64,000 nucleotides of DNA from Tritrichomonas musculus. Taxonomy: Eukaryota; Parabasalia; Tritrichomonadida; Tritrichomonadidae. Made by a program: the position numbers and the translations under genes. The DNA is taken from positions 3,596,001 through 3,660,000 of the forward strand of contig JAPFFF010000007.1 in the NCBI GenBank assembly GCA_039105265.1, given 5' to 3'. Positions 26,567 through 37,229 of the stretch are shown in pieces. The notes below the pieces were generated by a model. The model searched no databases. It saw nothing but the letters and a program-made list of their open reading frames with translations, and was not told the origin of the DNA. How positions within the stretch are numbered: the first letter of the stretch is position 1; each line of letters opens with the position of its first letter.

Positions 26567-28892
26567 TGTGGGAAAGATTCGTGAAATGAAAGTCAAGTTT
26601 CGTCGATTTGTTTCATTGATGAACAAAATCAATGCTGGTATTAAAAGTAAAGGCAATCGATTCCTTAGTTTAAGAGAGTACACAACAGATAAAAAAAGTC
26701 TTGATACAATTATCAATTACTTCAATATTGTTGTCAACGATGATTTAAATTATAGCTCTGACGGTTTTCGTTCATCACCCATCAAACCACCGAGAAAGAG
26801 TCAAACACCACAAACCACCAAAGGAAGAAGAAAGAGAACAAGCATTCATGAACCAACACCTGACAGCAGTAAACGAAGAACACCAAGAAGAAAACGCATA
26901 ACTCCGAGTGATTCTGATGAATTACTGAATACAAGTTTTTTGGAGCAAGATGATTCCCTGCCATCAATATCATTAAACTTCCCAGAATTAGAAGAAGAGG
27001 ATGAAGATAACCTATCAGCCTTGTTGTTATCTCCTTATGATTTGGTAGATGATGACATTGAATTGCTCAAGCAATTAGGCTATAATCAACCATGGCTCAA
27101 TGTACTACCAAGATGTTATGAAGCAGCAAAGAAACCACAAAACAAACTTGATGAACAAGCAAAGGAAAACGTTGATGCATTACATCAAACACTTGAAACT
27201 ATTAGAGACAAGATGAAGAGAAACATTGATATAACCAATGAACAAAAATCAATTACAGGCTTATCATCATTCTTCAGAGTGTTTGACACAATCATTAATA
27301 AAAAACCTATCAAAGGCTCTGATGTCATACAACCAATCAAACCACCATCAATGAAACCAATCCCATTTGTGAAACCAAATGATGTTGTTAATAATTTTTC
27401 AGCATCTAAAAGAGTCATGACAGACGCAGACGATTTTTCGCAGTCATTTGTTTTCGATAGAGAAGATGGTGATGACCTCAATCAAACATTCACTGATTAC
27501 GCTCAACAAGCAAATAAACCAAAGAAGCATGGCAAGTTCATTGATGGTGATAAAGTTGAATTTAATCAAAAAATATTTAAACCTGGAAATCCATTTGCAC
27601 AAAAAATATCTGATGATGAAATCAATGCTTTAATTAAAAATGCTAAAGCAGCAACAGTAAGAGGTAAGCGTGAGGACAGAGATGCCCCAACCGTTCTTGA
27701 AAACATTGATAGAGATTTCACAAACCTTAACATTCAATCACCCGCCAAGAGTTCAACATACTATAAACAAAACTTCCTTGATTTAATCATCAATGGTAAT
27801 TACAGAATCAAATACATTCCTGCCGCCTCAACCAGAGACCAAGCAACAATATACTGTCATACACATCTTGACCAAGACGGAAAGCCAAAATATCGCTTAC
27901 TTCCTACAAACGCTATGGACCCAAATGGTGAAGCAATAACAGACCTGAACGGAGATAAGATTGATGATATTGTATTAGTTGATAAGAAAGGAGTGCCACA
28001 AATCATAAACGGTTATAAACTTGTATTTGCTTCTCCTTATAAGAAAGTATGGAAGACAGTTGTCAAATCAGCAGAAGAAAGGAAAGCGAAGCCGTTCAAT
28101 GTTTGGCTCAATGAACAATTCAATAAATCAAAGGATTCCGTAGATTGGGAGAAAGGTGAATATATTATTAATCCAAATGAAACCATCCAGAAATATACAG
28201 AATTCTATCACAATGAACTCGGTTTGGGTAAGCCAAAAGTCAGCAAACGATTAAGCCCTTCATCATATTGGTCAAGTTATTTCGCAAAGGTTTGGAAAGT
28301 CTTCTGGCAATTATTCCCACAATTCAAACCATTAACAAGAATCATTTCGTACCTTTCAGTATCAAATGTACTGTTTTGTATATACTTTGATAACAATGTC
28401 AAGAAAGAGATTGAAAAAGGTGGTCAGCCAATGAATTACATTCAATGGTTGGCATGGAAGAAAATCAACAAATCAAAGTACAATCAAATGATTGGTAAGC
28501 GAATGACAACATTCATCAATAATTTGTCAAAGGTCATTAACTTTGAAAGCGGTGAATTCAATCCTAATAGAAGTGCTTGGGAAGGAATGCCAATCGCTTT
28601 CATTCAATCAATGGAATCATTGATACTATCATACTTAGTAAATGTCAGTATGAATGACAAGCAGAGACCCCAAAAACTGGCTGAAAAGACTCAATTAGCT
28701 GCTGAAATACCTACAGAAGAGATAAGAGAAAATAAAGAAGAATATAATCGAATAATCAACAACTTGATTGATAAAATCTATGGTCAGCAATGTGGATATC
28801 TCGAATATAAGGAAAAACTAAATGCACAGAAGAAAGACCAATTAAGTAATGTAAACAGATACGATATTGATATATTTCAAGAAGAAGCATGA
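26567..28892 (+). pseudogene. p854, part present in A2
   Basis: Covers all of p854 except the N-terminal ~85 residues and is nearly identical to A1/A3, including the basic patch and the DLNGDKIDDIVLVD loop. Fossil, broken at the junction with B1. Near the junction it follows A3 rather than A1. Confidence 0.75.
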
Positions 28893-28945
28893 ATCAGAGA
28901 ATAAAAATAAATGAAATGATATTCATTGAATCATGTTGATTGCTT

Positions 28946-29476
28946 TTATTTTTGTTCACTCATTTTGCGTTTTGGTCTTCGATGTTTGGATGTGTTGAGT
29001 CTACGTGTTGGACTCAAATCAGCATCGAACGGAGTGATTTCAGTTTTATCAAGTGATTCATCGGTGTTTCTCAATTGATTCCAATACCTCGAATCATTCC
29101 AAATCATCGACGGTGAAGGAGGGTTTGGTTGTTGAATGAATGATGATTTGATTCTGTTGGTTCGTTGTTTAGCTTTTATTGATTCAACTTGTCTTTGTTT
29201 TTCTTTGGCATATACTTCATATATTGGGTCATCTTGTAATTGCTCAAATAACTTCTCTCTTATTCGAACTCTTCTTTCGAGTGCAGGGTGTTGTTTAAAT
29301 GTTGGTGGCGGGCTTCTGATATTCCTGAATTTGCGAGGAATATAATAATCACATGTTGGTGGTGGTCCTTCAGTGATGTTAACGAATTTTGGTGTGTTTG
29401 GATAGTATTCAGGTGGTTTATATGATGAAGGTCCAAAAAAAGCTTCAAACACTGGAGGTGAATGATTGTTATTCAT
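28946..29476 (-). CDS. p176, A2 copy
   Basis: 176 residues, differing from the A1 copy at only a couple of positions. Same Pro/Tyr-rich N-terminus, charged middle and basic tail. Confidence 0.65.
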   Translation of the reverse strand: MNNNHSPPVFEAFFGPSSYKPPEYYPNTPKFVNITEGPPPTCDYYIPRKFRNIRSPPPTFKQHPALERRVRIREKLFEQLQDDPIYEVYAKEKQRQVESIKAKQRTNRIKSSFIQQPNPPSPSMIWNDSRYWNQLRNTDESLDKTEITPFDADLSPTRRLNTSKHRRPKRKMSEQK

Positions 29477-29483
29477 TTTGAAT

Positions 29484-29834
29484 TCAATAAATTAATAAGC
29501 AACTGAATATAAATGATTCGGGTTCAATAACGTTTCCTTTCATGTCTGTGAACCATAAATGATATTCTTTTTTTGTGTTGTTCAGACACTCATATTTACG
29601 GTATTTGGTTTGTCTTCTGTTAGCAAGCATAATGAAATGGTCGCAGAAAGGCATGAATTCAACTATATCTGAATGAACCATCAAATCACCGACAATATGT
29701 TGATTGACAACAGCCCCACAATACTGAACAACAATGTACTTCTTGTTGCGACTATAAACGAAATCATCAGGAAGATTAAAATCTTTTGATTGTGTGTGAT
29801 AGTATCGTTTTGTGATTGGTTGTTTAGCTTTCAT
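29484..29834 (-). CDS. p116, A2 copy
   Basis: 116 residues, near-identical to A1. The 11-nt overlap with the integrase stop is preserved. Confidence 0.75.
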   Translation of the reverse strand: MKAKQPITKRYYHTQSKDFNLPDDFVYSRNKKYIVVQYCGAVVNQHIVGDLMVHSDIVEFMPFCDHFIMLANRRQTKYRKYECLNNTKKEYHLWFTDMKGNVIEPESFIFSCLLIY

Positions 29835-30942
29835 TTTGCGTTTTATAAGCCAAAAAGAATATTTTATAATCATCATTCAAATCATCTATTGATGAACAAA
29901 CATATTTTGTGTACATGATTGGGACTGTTATTATTGTTTTATTCTTCAGTGTTTTGTTAGTTTGACGCAAAGGATTTAATAGTTTACATTTAACGTTTCC
30001 TGATTCATAACAAATGAATTCAGCAAGTTCATTGAACACTCTTCTTCGCTTTTCATGTTTCTTTTCTGTTTTACCGTAATCGGTGTGAATGAGTATTATA
30101 TTTTTGGGTTTATATGATAGAAGACCTTTAAATCGTTGTTTTTGTTGAATCTCTTTCAATTGCATTGATTTGGCTCTAATGTATTGCCATTCAAGGTCGC
30201 GGTCATCTTGCATCTGTTGAGGTGTTAGATAAATGTATTTTGATTGTCGTTTGTCAAGGTATTCATCAGTTTCTTCGTCAAATGATGTGTATAAAGGATT
30301 CAATAAGCGAAGAGATGAATGAGGCGTGTTATTGTACCATTCAACCATTTGTTGCATCAATACATTGTTTGTCATTCGTTGTTGTGATTGACCGAAAGCA
30401 TTTCGTAATGTTCTGATTACTGCATCAACACATTTATGTGCATTCGTGAAAGGTGAATCATCAATGATTAACTTTATTTTGTTTGGTGCTTTGAATTTAA
30501 TTGTGTGTTTGTCTAATTGATATCTTTGCTCTTCACCGTTGCAATAACTTTTGAATGCATTTGATATAAAAGCCTTTTCACCATCACATTTAATTGTTTC
30601 AATTCTGATATTCCTTTTATTGACTAGTTTATCAATTACTTTGATTACATAATACTCAGATTTGTAATCAATTGGTTCAACAATTAAGTATTTGGTGTTT
30701 ACATTGATTAGGACGAGATAAGCTTTGTTTAATGCAAACATTATATCGATTTCGTACGCATACGGTTCAAATGAAAAATCGGGTTTTGATAGTTTCTTTA
30801 CTGTTTTCAATTGGTAATCCTTAATATAGGGCTCTGTTTTAATGTTTGTGTCTTTGATGTACTTGTATTTAGATTTGAAAGGATAGTTGATTGATTCTTT
30901 GTAGCTGCGTGTACTCGCTGCATCTTCGATGTATTCATTCAT
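29824..30942 (-). CDS. Retroviral-type DDE integrase, A2
   Basis: 372 residues, about 96% like A1 by eye; differences cluster at residues 138-150, between the second and third acidic motifs. The TTTATTTTTG motif upstream is preserved. Confidence 0.88.
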   Translation of the reverse strand: MNEYIEDAASTRSYKESINYPFKSKYKYIKDTNIKTEPYIKDYQLKTVKKLSKPDFSFEPYAYEIDIMFALNKAYLVLINVNTKYLIVEPIDYKSEYYVIKVIDKLVNKRNIRIETIKCDGEKAFISNAFKSYCNGEEQRYQLDKHTIKFKAPNKIKLIIDDSPFTNAHKCVDAVIRTLRNAFGQSQQRMTNNVLMQQMVEWYNNTPHSSLRLLNPLYTSFDEETDEYLDKRQSKYIYLTPQQMQDDRDLEWQYIRAKSMQLKEIQQKQRFKGLLSYKPKNIILIHTDYGKTEKKHEKRRRVFNELAEFICYESGNVKCKLLNPLRQTNKTLKNKTIITVPIMYTKYVCSSIDDLNDDYKIFFLAYKTQNES

Positions 30943-31030
30943 TTGAATCGCAAAAATAAAGCATTCATTAATGAAGGAACTCTGTTCCCTTTTGCAAAGC
31001 AAAATGATTATTTAATGAAAATCAATTCAT

Positions 31031-32974
31031 TTATTCATTTGCTTGACTTCCTTTTGGTGTTTCATCATCAACGTAAACCAATCCGTCAAGAGATAAATGG
31101 AAATAGGTGTCGCGAGTGATGAACAACTGGGTCGGGCATGGATGATGAATGGTTCCATCTGGCTCAACAACATTGTAATATGTATCATCATCTCCTGTAT
31201 ATATTGGTTGCCCATTAACTTGTATTTGCACGTTTCCGAAACCTGAATCTAAGCCGTCGAATGTATATCCTGCGCTTGCTCGTTCAGTTTGAATGTTGAA
31301 AACAAATGATGTTGCATCACTGATTGTGTTGTTGTATCTCTTACCATTCGCGTCATTCTTTGGCATTGTCATCGAATCTTCAAATTCCTTTGTGCATGAA
31401 AGAGTGATTGCATCTAAATCACCAGCCGTTAATTGATTTTCAAAGAATCGTGCACCAATAGTTGAAACGTTTTCGTCTGGGAAGTTCTTTCCACCAATAT
31501 TCAAGAAACAGTTTTGATAAACTGGGTTTTCAAAGACAGTTAAATCATTATGATGCTTTGGAAACATGATTGATAAATTAGTTGCATTGATTAATGGGAT
31601 ATTCAATGTTGACTTGATTCCGTTTGCTGCTGGAGCGATTGGGAAAGCATGATAATCAACTTTTTGTGAAGGAATGATTAAACCTTGTCTTAAAATGTCT
31701 TCAATTCCTTGTCTTGTAGCTTCACAAACACCAAAGCCTTGCATATTAGATTTACAAGCCATGATTGTCATTCGATTAACAGTTAATGTCGCTGTTTGTT
31801 TTGAATAATGAGCGCTCATCAACTTGTTGGCTTCAGTTTTAGATACAAAGTTAACGTAAACATGACCTGCATGTGATGGTTGAGGTAATTTACCATGTTC
31901 TTTGGTATAATGGGCTTGACAAATTGCTTTATTATCATCAGTCTTTTCAATTCCAAGTTCAGTAAATTCATCATCAGTAAAGCTAAATATTAATGAACAA
32001 TTTTCAATCAGTTCATCGAAATCACCTCCAGATGCAGATACGTATTGTTCTCTAACTTCATACTTCAATTGATATTTCGTTGGTGTTGGTTCAGGTGATG
32101 GTGGGTCTGGATTGTCTCCAGGTCCTGGAATCACTGCTTGATTACCAATTTGTGTGAATTGATGTTTGAGGTGTCCTCGTGCCTTGATTTCCTTTAGTCT
32201 GTTTAATTCTTCCATCGATATTGAATCATTGTCTTCAAGAAATACTTTTGCTTCAGCAACTGTGTAAGGGTCTAATACTGCCCAAACAAGACCAGCTGGA
32301 CTGACTTGAAAACGAATTGATAAATCACCAATGATTCCGTTAGGGAATAAATCAAATGCTTGTAATGCGAGCAAATCATCAAAAGGAACATTCAAATCAA
32401 ATTCGACTTCACTTCTTCCAGTGTTCTTAAATGAATTCAAGTTAACATAAACTCCTGCATGTGTCTGTGAATAGTTGCTAATGTTTTCCCACAATGAATG
32501 AACGAATCTGCGGCGTTTCTTCTCGGCTTCTGGTTTAACTGAAGAATACAAGAAGCCTTCACGAATGCATTCATTCTGTTGGTATCCGACATTGACATTA
32601 TTATGAAGAATCTCTAACCTGTCAAACAACTGGTTTGATGATTTGAAACCGACAAACAGTTTGTACAAGTTGTTGGGGTCATTGATTTCATTTAATTTAC
32701 TCATATCTGTATTCAATGATAAATCTAATTTAACATGAAATGTTAAGAAACCTTTATCAATATCACTTACGAAGTGGTCAGGATGTGTTAAACTGATTTG
32801 CGAATATTGACCGGCTGTAAACGGAGCTGGTTGGTCATGACAGTCAACAGTTCTAAATGAAAATGAACGTGTTCCGTCATTGACATTAATCATGTTTCTC
32901 ATCTCTTCAAATGCATGAAGAACGTTTCCTGTTTCAGTGCGAAGATTATGGGCTCTCTCGTTTCGATATAACAT
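31031..32974 (-). CDS. Major capsid protein candidate, A2
   Basis: 647 residues, almost identical to A1 except for a cluster of changes in the last ~75 residues (GYTFDGLDSGFGNVQIQVNG; HHPCPTQLFITRDTYFHLSL). Such a local patch suggests gene conversion from another subfamily. Otherwise as A1. Confidence 0.65.
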   Translation of the reverse strand: MLYRNERAHNLRTETGNVLHAFEEMRNMINVNDGTRSFSFRTVDCHDQPAPFTAGQYSQISLTHPDHFVSDIDKGFLTFHVKLDLSLNTDMSKLNEINDPNNLYKLFVGFKSSNQLFDRLEILHNNVNVGYQQNECIREGFLYSSVKPEAEKKRRRFVHSLWENISNYSQTHAGVYVNLNSFKNTGRSEVEFDLNVPFDDLLALQAFDLFPNGIIGDLSIRFQVSPAGLVWAVLDPYTVAEAKVFLEDNDSISMEELNRLKEIKARGHLKHQFTQIGNQAVIPGPGDNPDPPSPEPTPTKYQLKYEVREQYVSASGGDFDELIENCSLIFSFTDDEFTELGIEKTDDNKAICQAHYTKEHGKLPQPSHAGHVYVNFVSKTEANKLMSAHYSKQTATLTVNRMTIMACKSNMQGFGVCEATRQGIEDILRQGLIIPSQKVDYHAFPIAPAANGIKSTLNIPLINATNLSIMFPKHHNDLTVFENPVYQNCFLNIGGKNFPDENVSTIGARFFENQLTAGDLDAITLSCTKEFEDSMTMPKNDANGKRYNNTISDATSFVFNIQTERASAGYTFDGLDSGFGNVQIQVNGQPIYTGDDDTYYNVVEPDGTIHHPCPTQLFITRDTYFHLSLDGLVYVDDETPKGSQANE

Positions 32975-33023
32975 TTATGATTGAATAAAAAGGAAATAAA
33001 TCACTTTTATCATCAATTAAATT

Positions 33024-33278
33024 ATGGGTGTCGGTATATTCAACAAAATCAAGAACGCATTTAAATCAATTGGCGGTAAAGTTAAATCATTTGCTCAGAA
33101 AGCAGTTAAAGCATTACCAAAAGTTGTTGATGTTGGAAAGCAAATCATGGACAGAGTTAAACCAATTACACAATTCATTCCTGGTGTTGGTCAGGTTGTT
33201 GACGCAATTGATACAGGATTAAATGCTGTCGACAAAGTAGGTAAATTTGGTAAATCAATACTGAATGAAGTTAAATGA
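33024..33278 (+). CDS. Amphipathic peptide, A2
   Basis: 84 residues, differing from A1 mainly near the end (TGLNAVDKVGKFGKS). Divergent from the capsid gene. Confidence 0.65.
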   Translation: MGVGIFNKIKNAFKSIGGKVKSFAQKAVKALPKVVDVGKQIMDRVKPITQFIPGVGQVVDAIDTGLNAVDKVGKFGKSILNEVK

Positions 33279-33314
33279 AAAACAATGAAAAATAATGATT
33301 TAAATTGAATATAA

Positions 33315-33791
33315 ATGAATGATAACATCAATGAACTTAAAGTAATAAACGAAAACATTAATGAATCAAAAGTGTTTAAATCAGTTGAAGAGTTCAATTT
33401 GTTCTATCAAAAGAATATCGAGCAAATGAAATCACAAACGACTAACTATTTGAACAAGATTTATAAAATCATCACTAATGACGGTAATGAATACAAAATC
33501 ACTAAACGTAATTGTACAGACGGTAAACGATGTGGTGGCGACATTTATTTGAAGAAAGTTGGGAACACAATCACTAAAACACTTGAAAACGACAACATCA
33601 AGGCTGATATATCATTGATAAAGGAATCATTGAATGAATTCACTGAACAAATCAATCAATTGAACAACAAAAATAAAATACTTGAAGAACATATCAATAA
33701 GCTTTCAAATGTTGTTGACCAACAATCAAAAGTCATCAATGAATACATTTTAAATGTTGTTGCTCCTGACAACCACCGAATGATTAAGTGA
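33315..33791 (+). CDS. p158, A2 copy
   Basis: 158 residues, near-identical to A1; coiled-coil C-terminal half; overlaps the convergent p77. Confidence 0.65.
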   Translation: MNDNINELKVINENINESKVFKSVEEFNLFYQKNIEQMKSQTTNYLNKIYKIITNDGNEYKITKRNCTDGKRCGGDIYLKKVGNTITKTLENDNIKADISLIKESLNEFTEQINQLNNKNKILEEHINKLSNVVDQQSKVINEYILNVVAPDNHRMIK

Positions 33792-33983
33792 ATCATGATG
33801 ATTTAATGATTTAGTCGTTTTTGGAGGTGGTTCATGAAATACATTACCTTTTTCATTATAACATTTCACTGTCGGTGCTGAGTTTATTTTTGTTCTATTC
33901 TTTTGCATCGTTAACTGTAATCTATCAAAATAGTTTTTGTGTTTATCATCATGAACGGTTCTCATTTGATTAATAGCAGACAT
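33750..33983 (-). CDS. p77, A2 copy
   Basis: 77 residues, near-identical to A1; divergent from p75 by 14 bp. Confidence 0.55.
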   Translation of the reverse strand: MSAINQMRTVHDDKHKNYFDRLQLTMQKNRTKINSAPTVKCYNEKGNVFHEPPPKTTKSLNHHDSLNHSVVVRSNNI

Positions 33984-33997
33984 TTAATTGCTATTAA

Positions 33998-34225
33998 ATG
34001 AGTGAACTAACAGAATACAAGAAAGAAATACCAGAATTAAAACGAATCAAACGAGGATTAAAAGAAAAGTGTTATGATTACAAACAATGTCTCAACAATA
34101 TCAAATCAGGAATGTTGGGGTCTGATGGTCTCGCCGTTCGTGAGTCTCTTATCGAAGACATCAACAGCCTCAAAAATAAAGTTCATCAGCTTGAGAATGA
34201 ATTAAATGAATTGTCTAATAAATGA
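33998..34225 (+). CDS. p75, A2 copy
   Basis: 75 residues, identical to A1 by eye; its 3' end lies in the inverted repeat. Confidence 0.65.
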   Translation: MSELTEYKKEIPELKRIKRGLKEKCYDYKQCLNNIKSGMLGSDGLAVRESLIEDINSLKNKVHQLENELNELSNK

Positions 34226-34555
34226 ATCATCAATTGATGGTAATCATTAAATGAGTTCATATTATTTTTGTTCATTAGTCGTGTTGACGGTGGGCTTTAG
34301 CTCGACGGAAACCGACTGATATATACTACTAAACAAGTTCAAAGATGAAAGGTTGCAGGTCTTCGTATTGAACATCAATCTTTTATTTTTGGTCATTTAT
34401 TCAAAATTGTCTACCCGATTTTTGAACGAAATGGGGGGCTAATTTTGAAAAAGTGGCGATTTTTTGAGTCATGGCGCCGATGTTTGGGGTCTGTAAATCC
34501 TATGACGAGGGGGTCATTTTTTATCCCCTGCACAAAAGCCCACCCATATACTACT
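34154..34555 (-). repeat. Right terminal inverted repeat of A2
   Basis: Same layout as the A1 inverted repeat, with a different tract in the middle around 34350-34410. Read inward the tip is AGTAGTATATGGGTGGGC followed by TTTTGTGCAGGGGATA. The next base outside belongs to a B capsid gene. Confidence 0.85.
34226..34555. other. Noncoding terminal region of A2
   Basis: Inverted-repeat sequence. The tract at about 34350-34410 (GGTTGCAGGTCTTCGTATTG...) replaces the AAATTCAAAGATGACG stretch of A1, so the repeat evolves in patches. Confidence 0.7.
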
Positions 34556-35788
34556 CATGTTGGACTTACAGAGAGTGATGGTCATTCGGTTAACAGTGAG
34601 TGTTGCTGGTTGTGATGAGTAATGAGCACTCATCAATTTATTAGCTTCGGTTTTAGATACGAAATTGACGTAAACATGACCTGCATGTGATGGTTGAGGT
34701 AATTTACCATGTTCTTTGGTATAATGAGCTTGGCAAATTGCTTTATTATCATCAGTCTTTTCAATTCCAAGTTCAGTAAACTCTTCATCTGTAAATGCAA
34801 AGATTAATGAACAATTTTCAATCAGATCATCGAAATCACCTCCAGATGCAGATACGTATTGTTCTCTAACTTCATACTTCAATTGATATTTAGTTGGTGT
34901 TGGTTCGGGAGATGGTGGATTTGGATTATCACCAGGTCCTGGGATGATAGCCTCATTACCGATTTGAGTGAATTGGTGTTTGAGATGTCCATGTGCTTTG
35001 ATTTGTTTGAGTTTATCGAGTTCCTCTGGGGATACGGTATCATTATCTTCTAGGAATGCCTTAGCTTCAGCAACCGTGTATGGGTCAATGGCAGCCCAAA
35101 CAAGACCTGATGGACTGACTTGGAATCTAATGGATAAATCACCAATGATTCCATTAGGGAATAAGTCGAATGCCTGTAATGCAAGCAAGTCATCAAATGG
35201 TACATTCAAGTCGAATTCGGTTGTGGTCTTACCACCATCCTTGAAGCTATTGAGATTAACGTATGAACCAGCATGAGTTTGACTGTAATTGCTGATATTC
35301 TCCCATAAGCTGTGAACGAATCTGCGGCGCATCTTCTCAGTCTCTGGCTTCAAAACCGAGTATAGGAAGCCCTCGCGAATGCATTCATTTTGCTGATATC
35401 CGACATTGACATTGTTATGGAGAATCTCGAGCCTGTCAAACAATTGGTTCGAGGACTTAAATCCGACAAACAGTTTATAGAAGTTATTTGGATCATTGAT
35501 CTCTTGCAATTTGGCCAAATCGGTGTTCAATTGCAAATCGAGTTTGATGTGGAATGTGAGGAAGCCTTTGTCGATATCGCTAATGAAGTGGTCAGGGTGA
35601 GTTAATGAAATCTGTGAGTACTGGCCTTGGTGAAATGGGGCTGGCTGGTCATGGCAATCGACAGTTCTAAATGAGAAGCTTCTGGTACCATCATTCACAT
35701 TGATGATATTTCGCATCTTCTGGAATGTGTCATTGACATTCCCAACCTCGTATTTCAAATTGTGAGCTCTTTCGTTCCTGTATCTCAT
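34556..35788 (-). pseudogene. Capsid protein candidate, part present in B2
   Basis: N-terminal ~410 residues of a B capsid protein, starting MRYRNERAHN at 35788. Fossil, broken at the A2 terminus. Carries the A-like loop domain (about 34600-34960), as B1 does. Confidence 0.75.
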
Positions 35789-35834
35789 TTGTATCTTGGA
35801 AAAAAGCTTGAAATCACATTTTTGTATATACCAA

Positions 35835-36086
35835 ATGGGTATTGGCATCTTCAAGAAGATTAAGAACGCTTTCAAGAACGTCGGTAGTAAGCTCAAGAAT
35901 GCAGCTCAAACTGTCATCCGCAACCTCCCAAGGGCAGTTGATATTGGAAAGGGGATCATCAATAGGATCAAGCCAATCGCCGACTTCATACCAGGTGTTG
36001 GACCAGTTGTAGACACCATCAGCACTGGACTCAATTACGTAAGCAAAGCTAATGATATAGGCAAATCCATACTGGACAAGGTTTGA
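35835..36086 (+). CDS. Amphipathic peptide, B2
   Basis: 83 residues, same protein as B1. Divergent from the capsid gene across the conserved TTTTGTATATACCAA stretch. Confidence 0.65.
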   Translation: MGIGIFKKIKNAFKNVGSKLKNAAQTVIRNLPRAVDIGKGIINRIKPIADFIPGVGPVVDTISTGLNYVSKANDIGKSILDKV

Positions 36087-36136
36087 TCATCATAGAATAT
36101 CCACATACATATGAATATATTTTTGTCCGTTTTGAA

Positions 36137-36571
36137 ATGAATTGCGATATCAGGGTTATTAATGATAACAAGATGGAGCAACGCACGTTCAACTCAGTAG
36201 AGGAGTTCGACCTGTTCTACCAGAAGTACAAGGACATGTTCAATGAGAAGACCACCAATTACCTCAATAAAACCTACAAAATAATCACACCCGAATGCGA
36301 GTACAGGATTACCAAACGCACTGGCAAGGATGGCTCCAGTAATGTGTTTCTCAAGAAAATCACCAAGCAGGCTGATAATGAGAACCTCGTGGAGATCCAA
36401 TTTGCAAACATTCGAGCTGACATCAATGCATTGCAGTCAACTGTAGATGAATACACCAAACGGATTACCACTCTGGAGAACACCATTGGCGTGATCACCA
36501 CAAAAATAAATCAGCTCACCAGTACTGTGAATGAGTGTACTGATGCAGTGAACAGTCTCCTGAGGCATTAG
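36137..36571 (+). CDS. p144, B2 copy
   Basis: 144 residues, a handful of differences from B1. TATTTTTG precedes the start; the stop overlaps the convergent neighbour. Confidence 0.65.
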   Translation: MNCDIRVINDNKMEQRTFNSVEEFDLFYQKYKDMFNEKTTNYLNKTYKIITPECEYRITKRTGKDGSSNVFLKKITKQADNENLVEIQFANIRADINALQSTVDEYTKRITTLENTIGVITTKINQLTSTVNECTDAVNSLLRH

Positions 36572-36795
36572 ATCTTGGAATTATTTGGGATTACCTGGTG
36601 ATTGAGTGAGTGGTGTAGAGTTGATGATGTTGACTTGATGATTGGGTCATGCACAACACACCCCTTATCTTCATATTTTGGGACTGTGGGTTTGGTACAA
36701 CTCATAGTTCGCCTATTTCGCATGTGGCGTTCCAGGTGATTGAAATACGTGAGCCCATTTGAATCTCTTAATACACGGCGTTCTTCATACGACAT
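36568..36795 (-). CDS. p75B, B2 homologue of p77
   Basis: 75 residues (MSYEERRVLRDSNGLTYFNH). It shows the version without the nine-residue addition seen in B1. Confidence 0.55.
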   Translation of the reverse strand: MSYEERRVLRDSNGLTYFNHLERHMRNRRTMSCTKPTVPKYEDKGCVVHDPIIKSTSSTLHHSLNHQVIPNNSKI

Positions 36796-36829
36796 TTAAT
36801 CTTGAAAAAACACTTTTTTTCATATCTAA

Positions 36830-37063
36830 ATGACTGAATTGGGTGAATACAAGAAGGAGATTCCAGAGCTTAAGCGCATCAAACACGATCTCAAGGAGAA
36901 GTGCTATATGTATAAGGGCCACCTCAATAACATCAAAGGGGGTATGCTGGGTAGTAATGGACTAGCCGTTCGTGAATCACTGATTGAGGATATCAATAGT
37001 CTGAAGGAGAAGGTCGCCAAACTCGAGAATGAGCTCGCTGAATTAGCAAGCGATAACCACTAA
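36830..37063 (+). CDS. p77B, B2 copy
   Basis: 77 residues, near-identical to B1; coiled-coil tail. Followed by the hairpin-rich spacer. Confidence 0.65.
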   Translation: MTELGEYKKEIPELKRIKHDLKEKCYMYKGHLNNIKGGMLGSNGLAVRESLIEDINSLKEKVAKLENELAELASDNH

Positions 37064-37172
37064 ATATTGGGTCTACGGGAATTCCCGCAGACCCAGATTT
37101 CATGGAGATAACCACTAAATATGGGGTGTGGTAGAATTCTACCAGACCCAGATTTCATGGAGATAACCACTA
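37056..37172 (+). repeat. Tandem duplication of ~54-70 bp with two different hairpins
   Basis: The sequence GATAACCACTAA appears three times; between copies lie two hairpins followed by the same AGACCCAGATTTCATGGA flank. Hairpin 1 (37068-37095): TGGGTCTACGGG and CCCGCAGACCCA around AATT. Hairpin 2 (about 37122-37150): GTGTGGTAG and CTACCAGAC around AATT. Flanks match but the stems do not. Confidence 0.75.
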
Positions 37173-37179
37173 ATTCCCT

Positions 37180-37201
37180 GGAACAGCAATTTTGCTGTCC
37201 C
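37180..37201 (+). repeat. Hairpin upstream of B2 integrase
   Basis: Arms GGAACAGCAA and TTGCTGTCCC around TT. Counterpart of the hairpin at 20075. Confidence 0.65.
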
Positions 37202-37229
37202 GATTGAGACCACTATTTTTGCACATTAA

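Larger units (their letters stand above)
26567..34555. mobile_element. Maverick/Polinton fragment A2 (right half)
   Basis: Fossil fragment of subfamily A: p854 part, p176, p116, integrase, capsid, amphipathic peptide, p158, p77, p75 and the right inverted repeat. The polymerase half is absent. In the p854 stretch it matches A3 more closely than A1. The left side is a rearrangement junction with B1 that carries no inverted repeat; the right side is a genuine element end lying against a B capsid gene. Broken, with about one major break. Confidence 0.8.

Noticed and set aside
37056-37201. CRISPR array
   Set aside because: Only two or three palindromic units, no regular spacers, no cas genes, and a eukaryotic transposon context.
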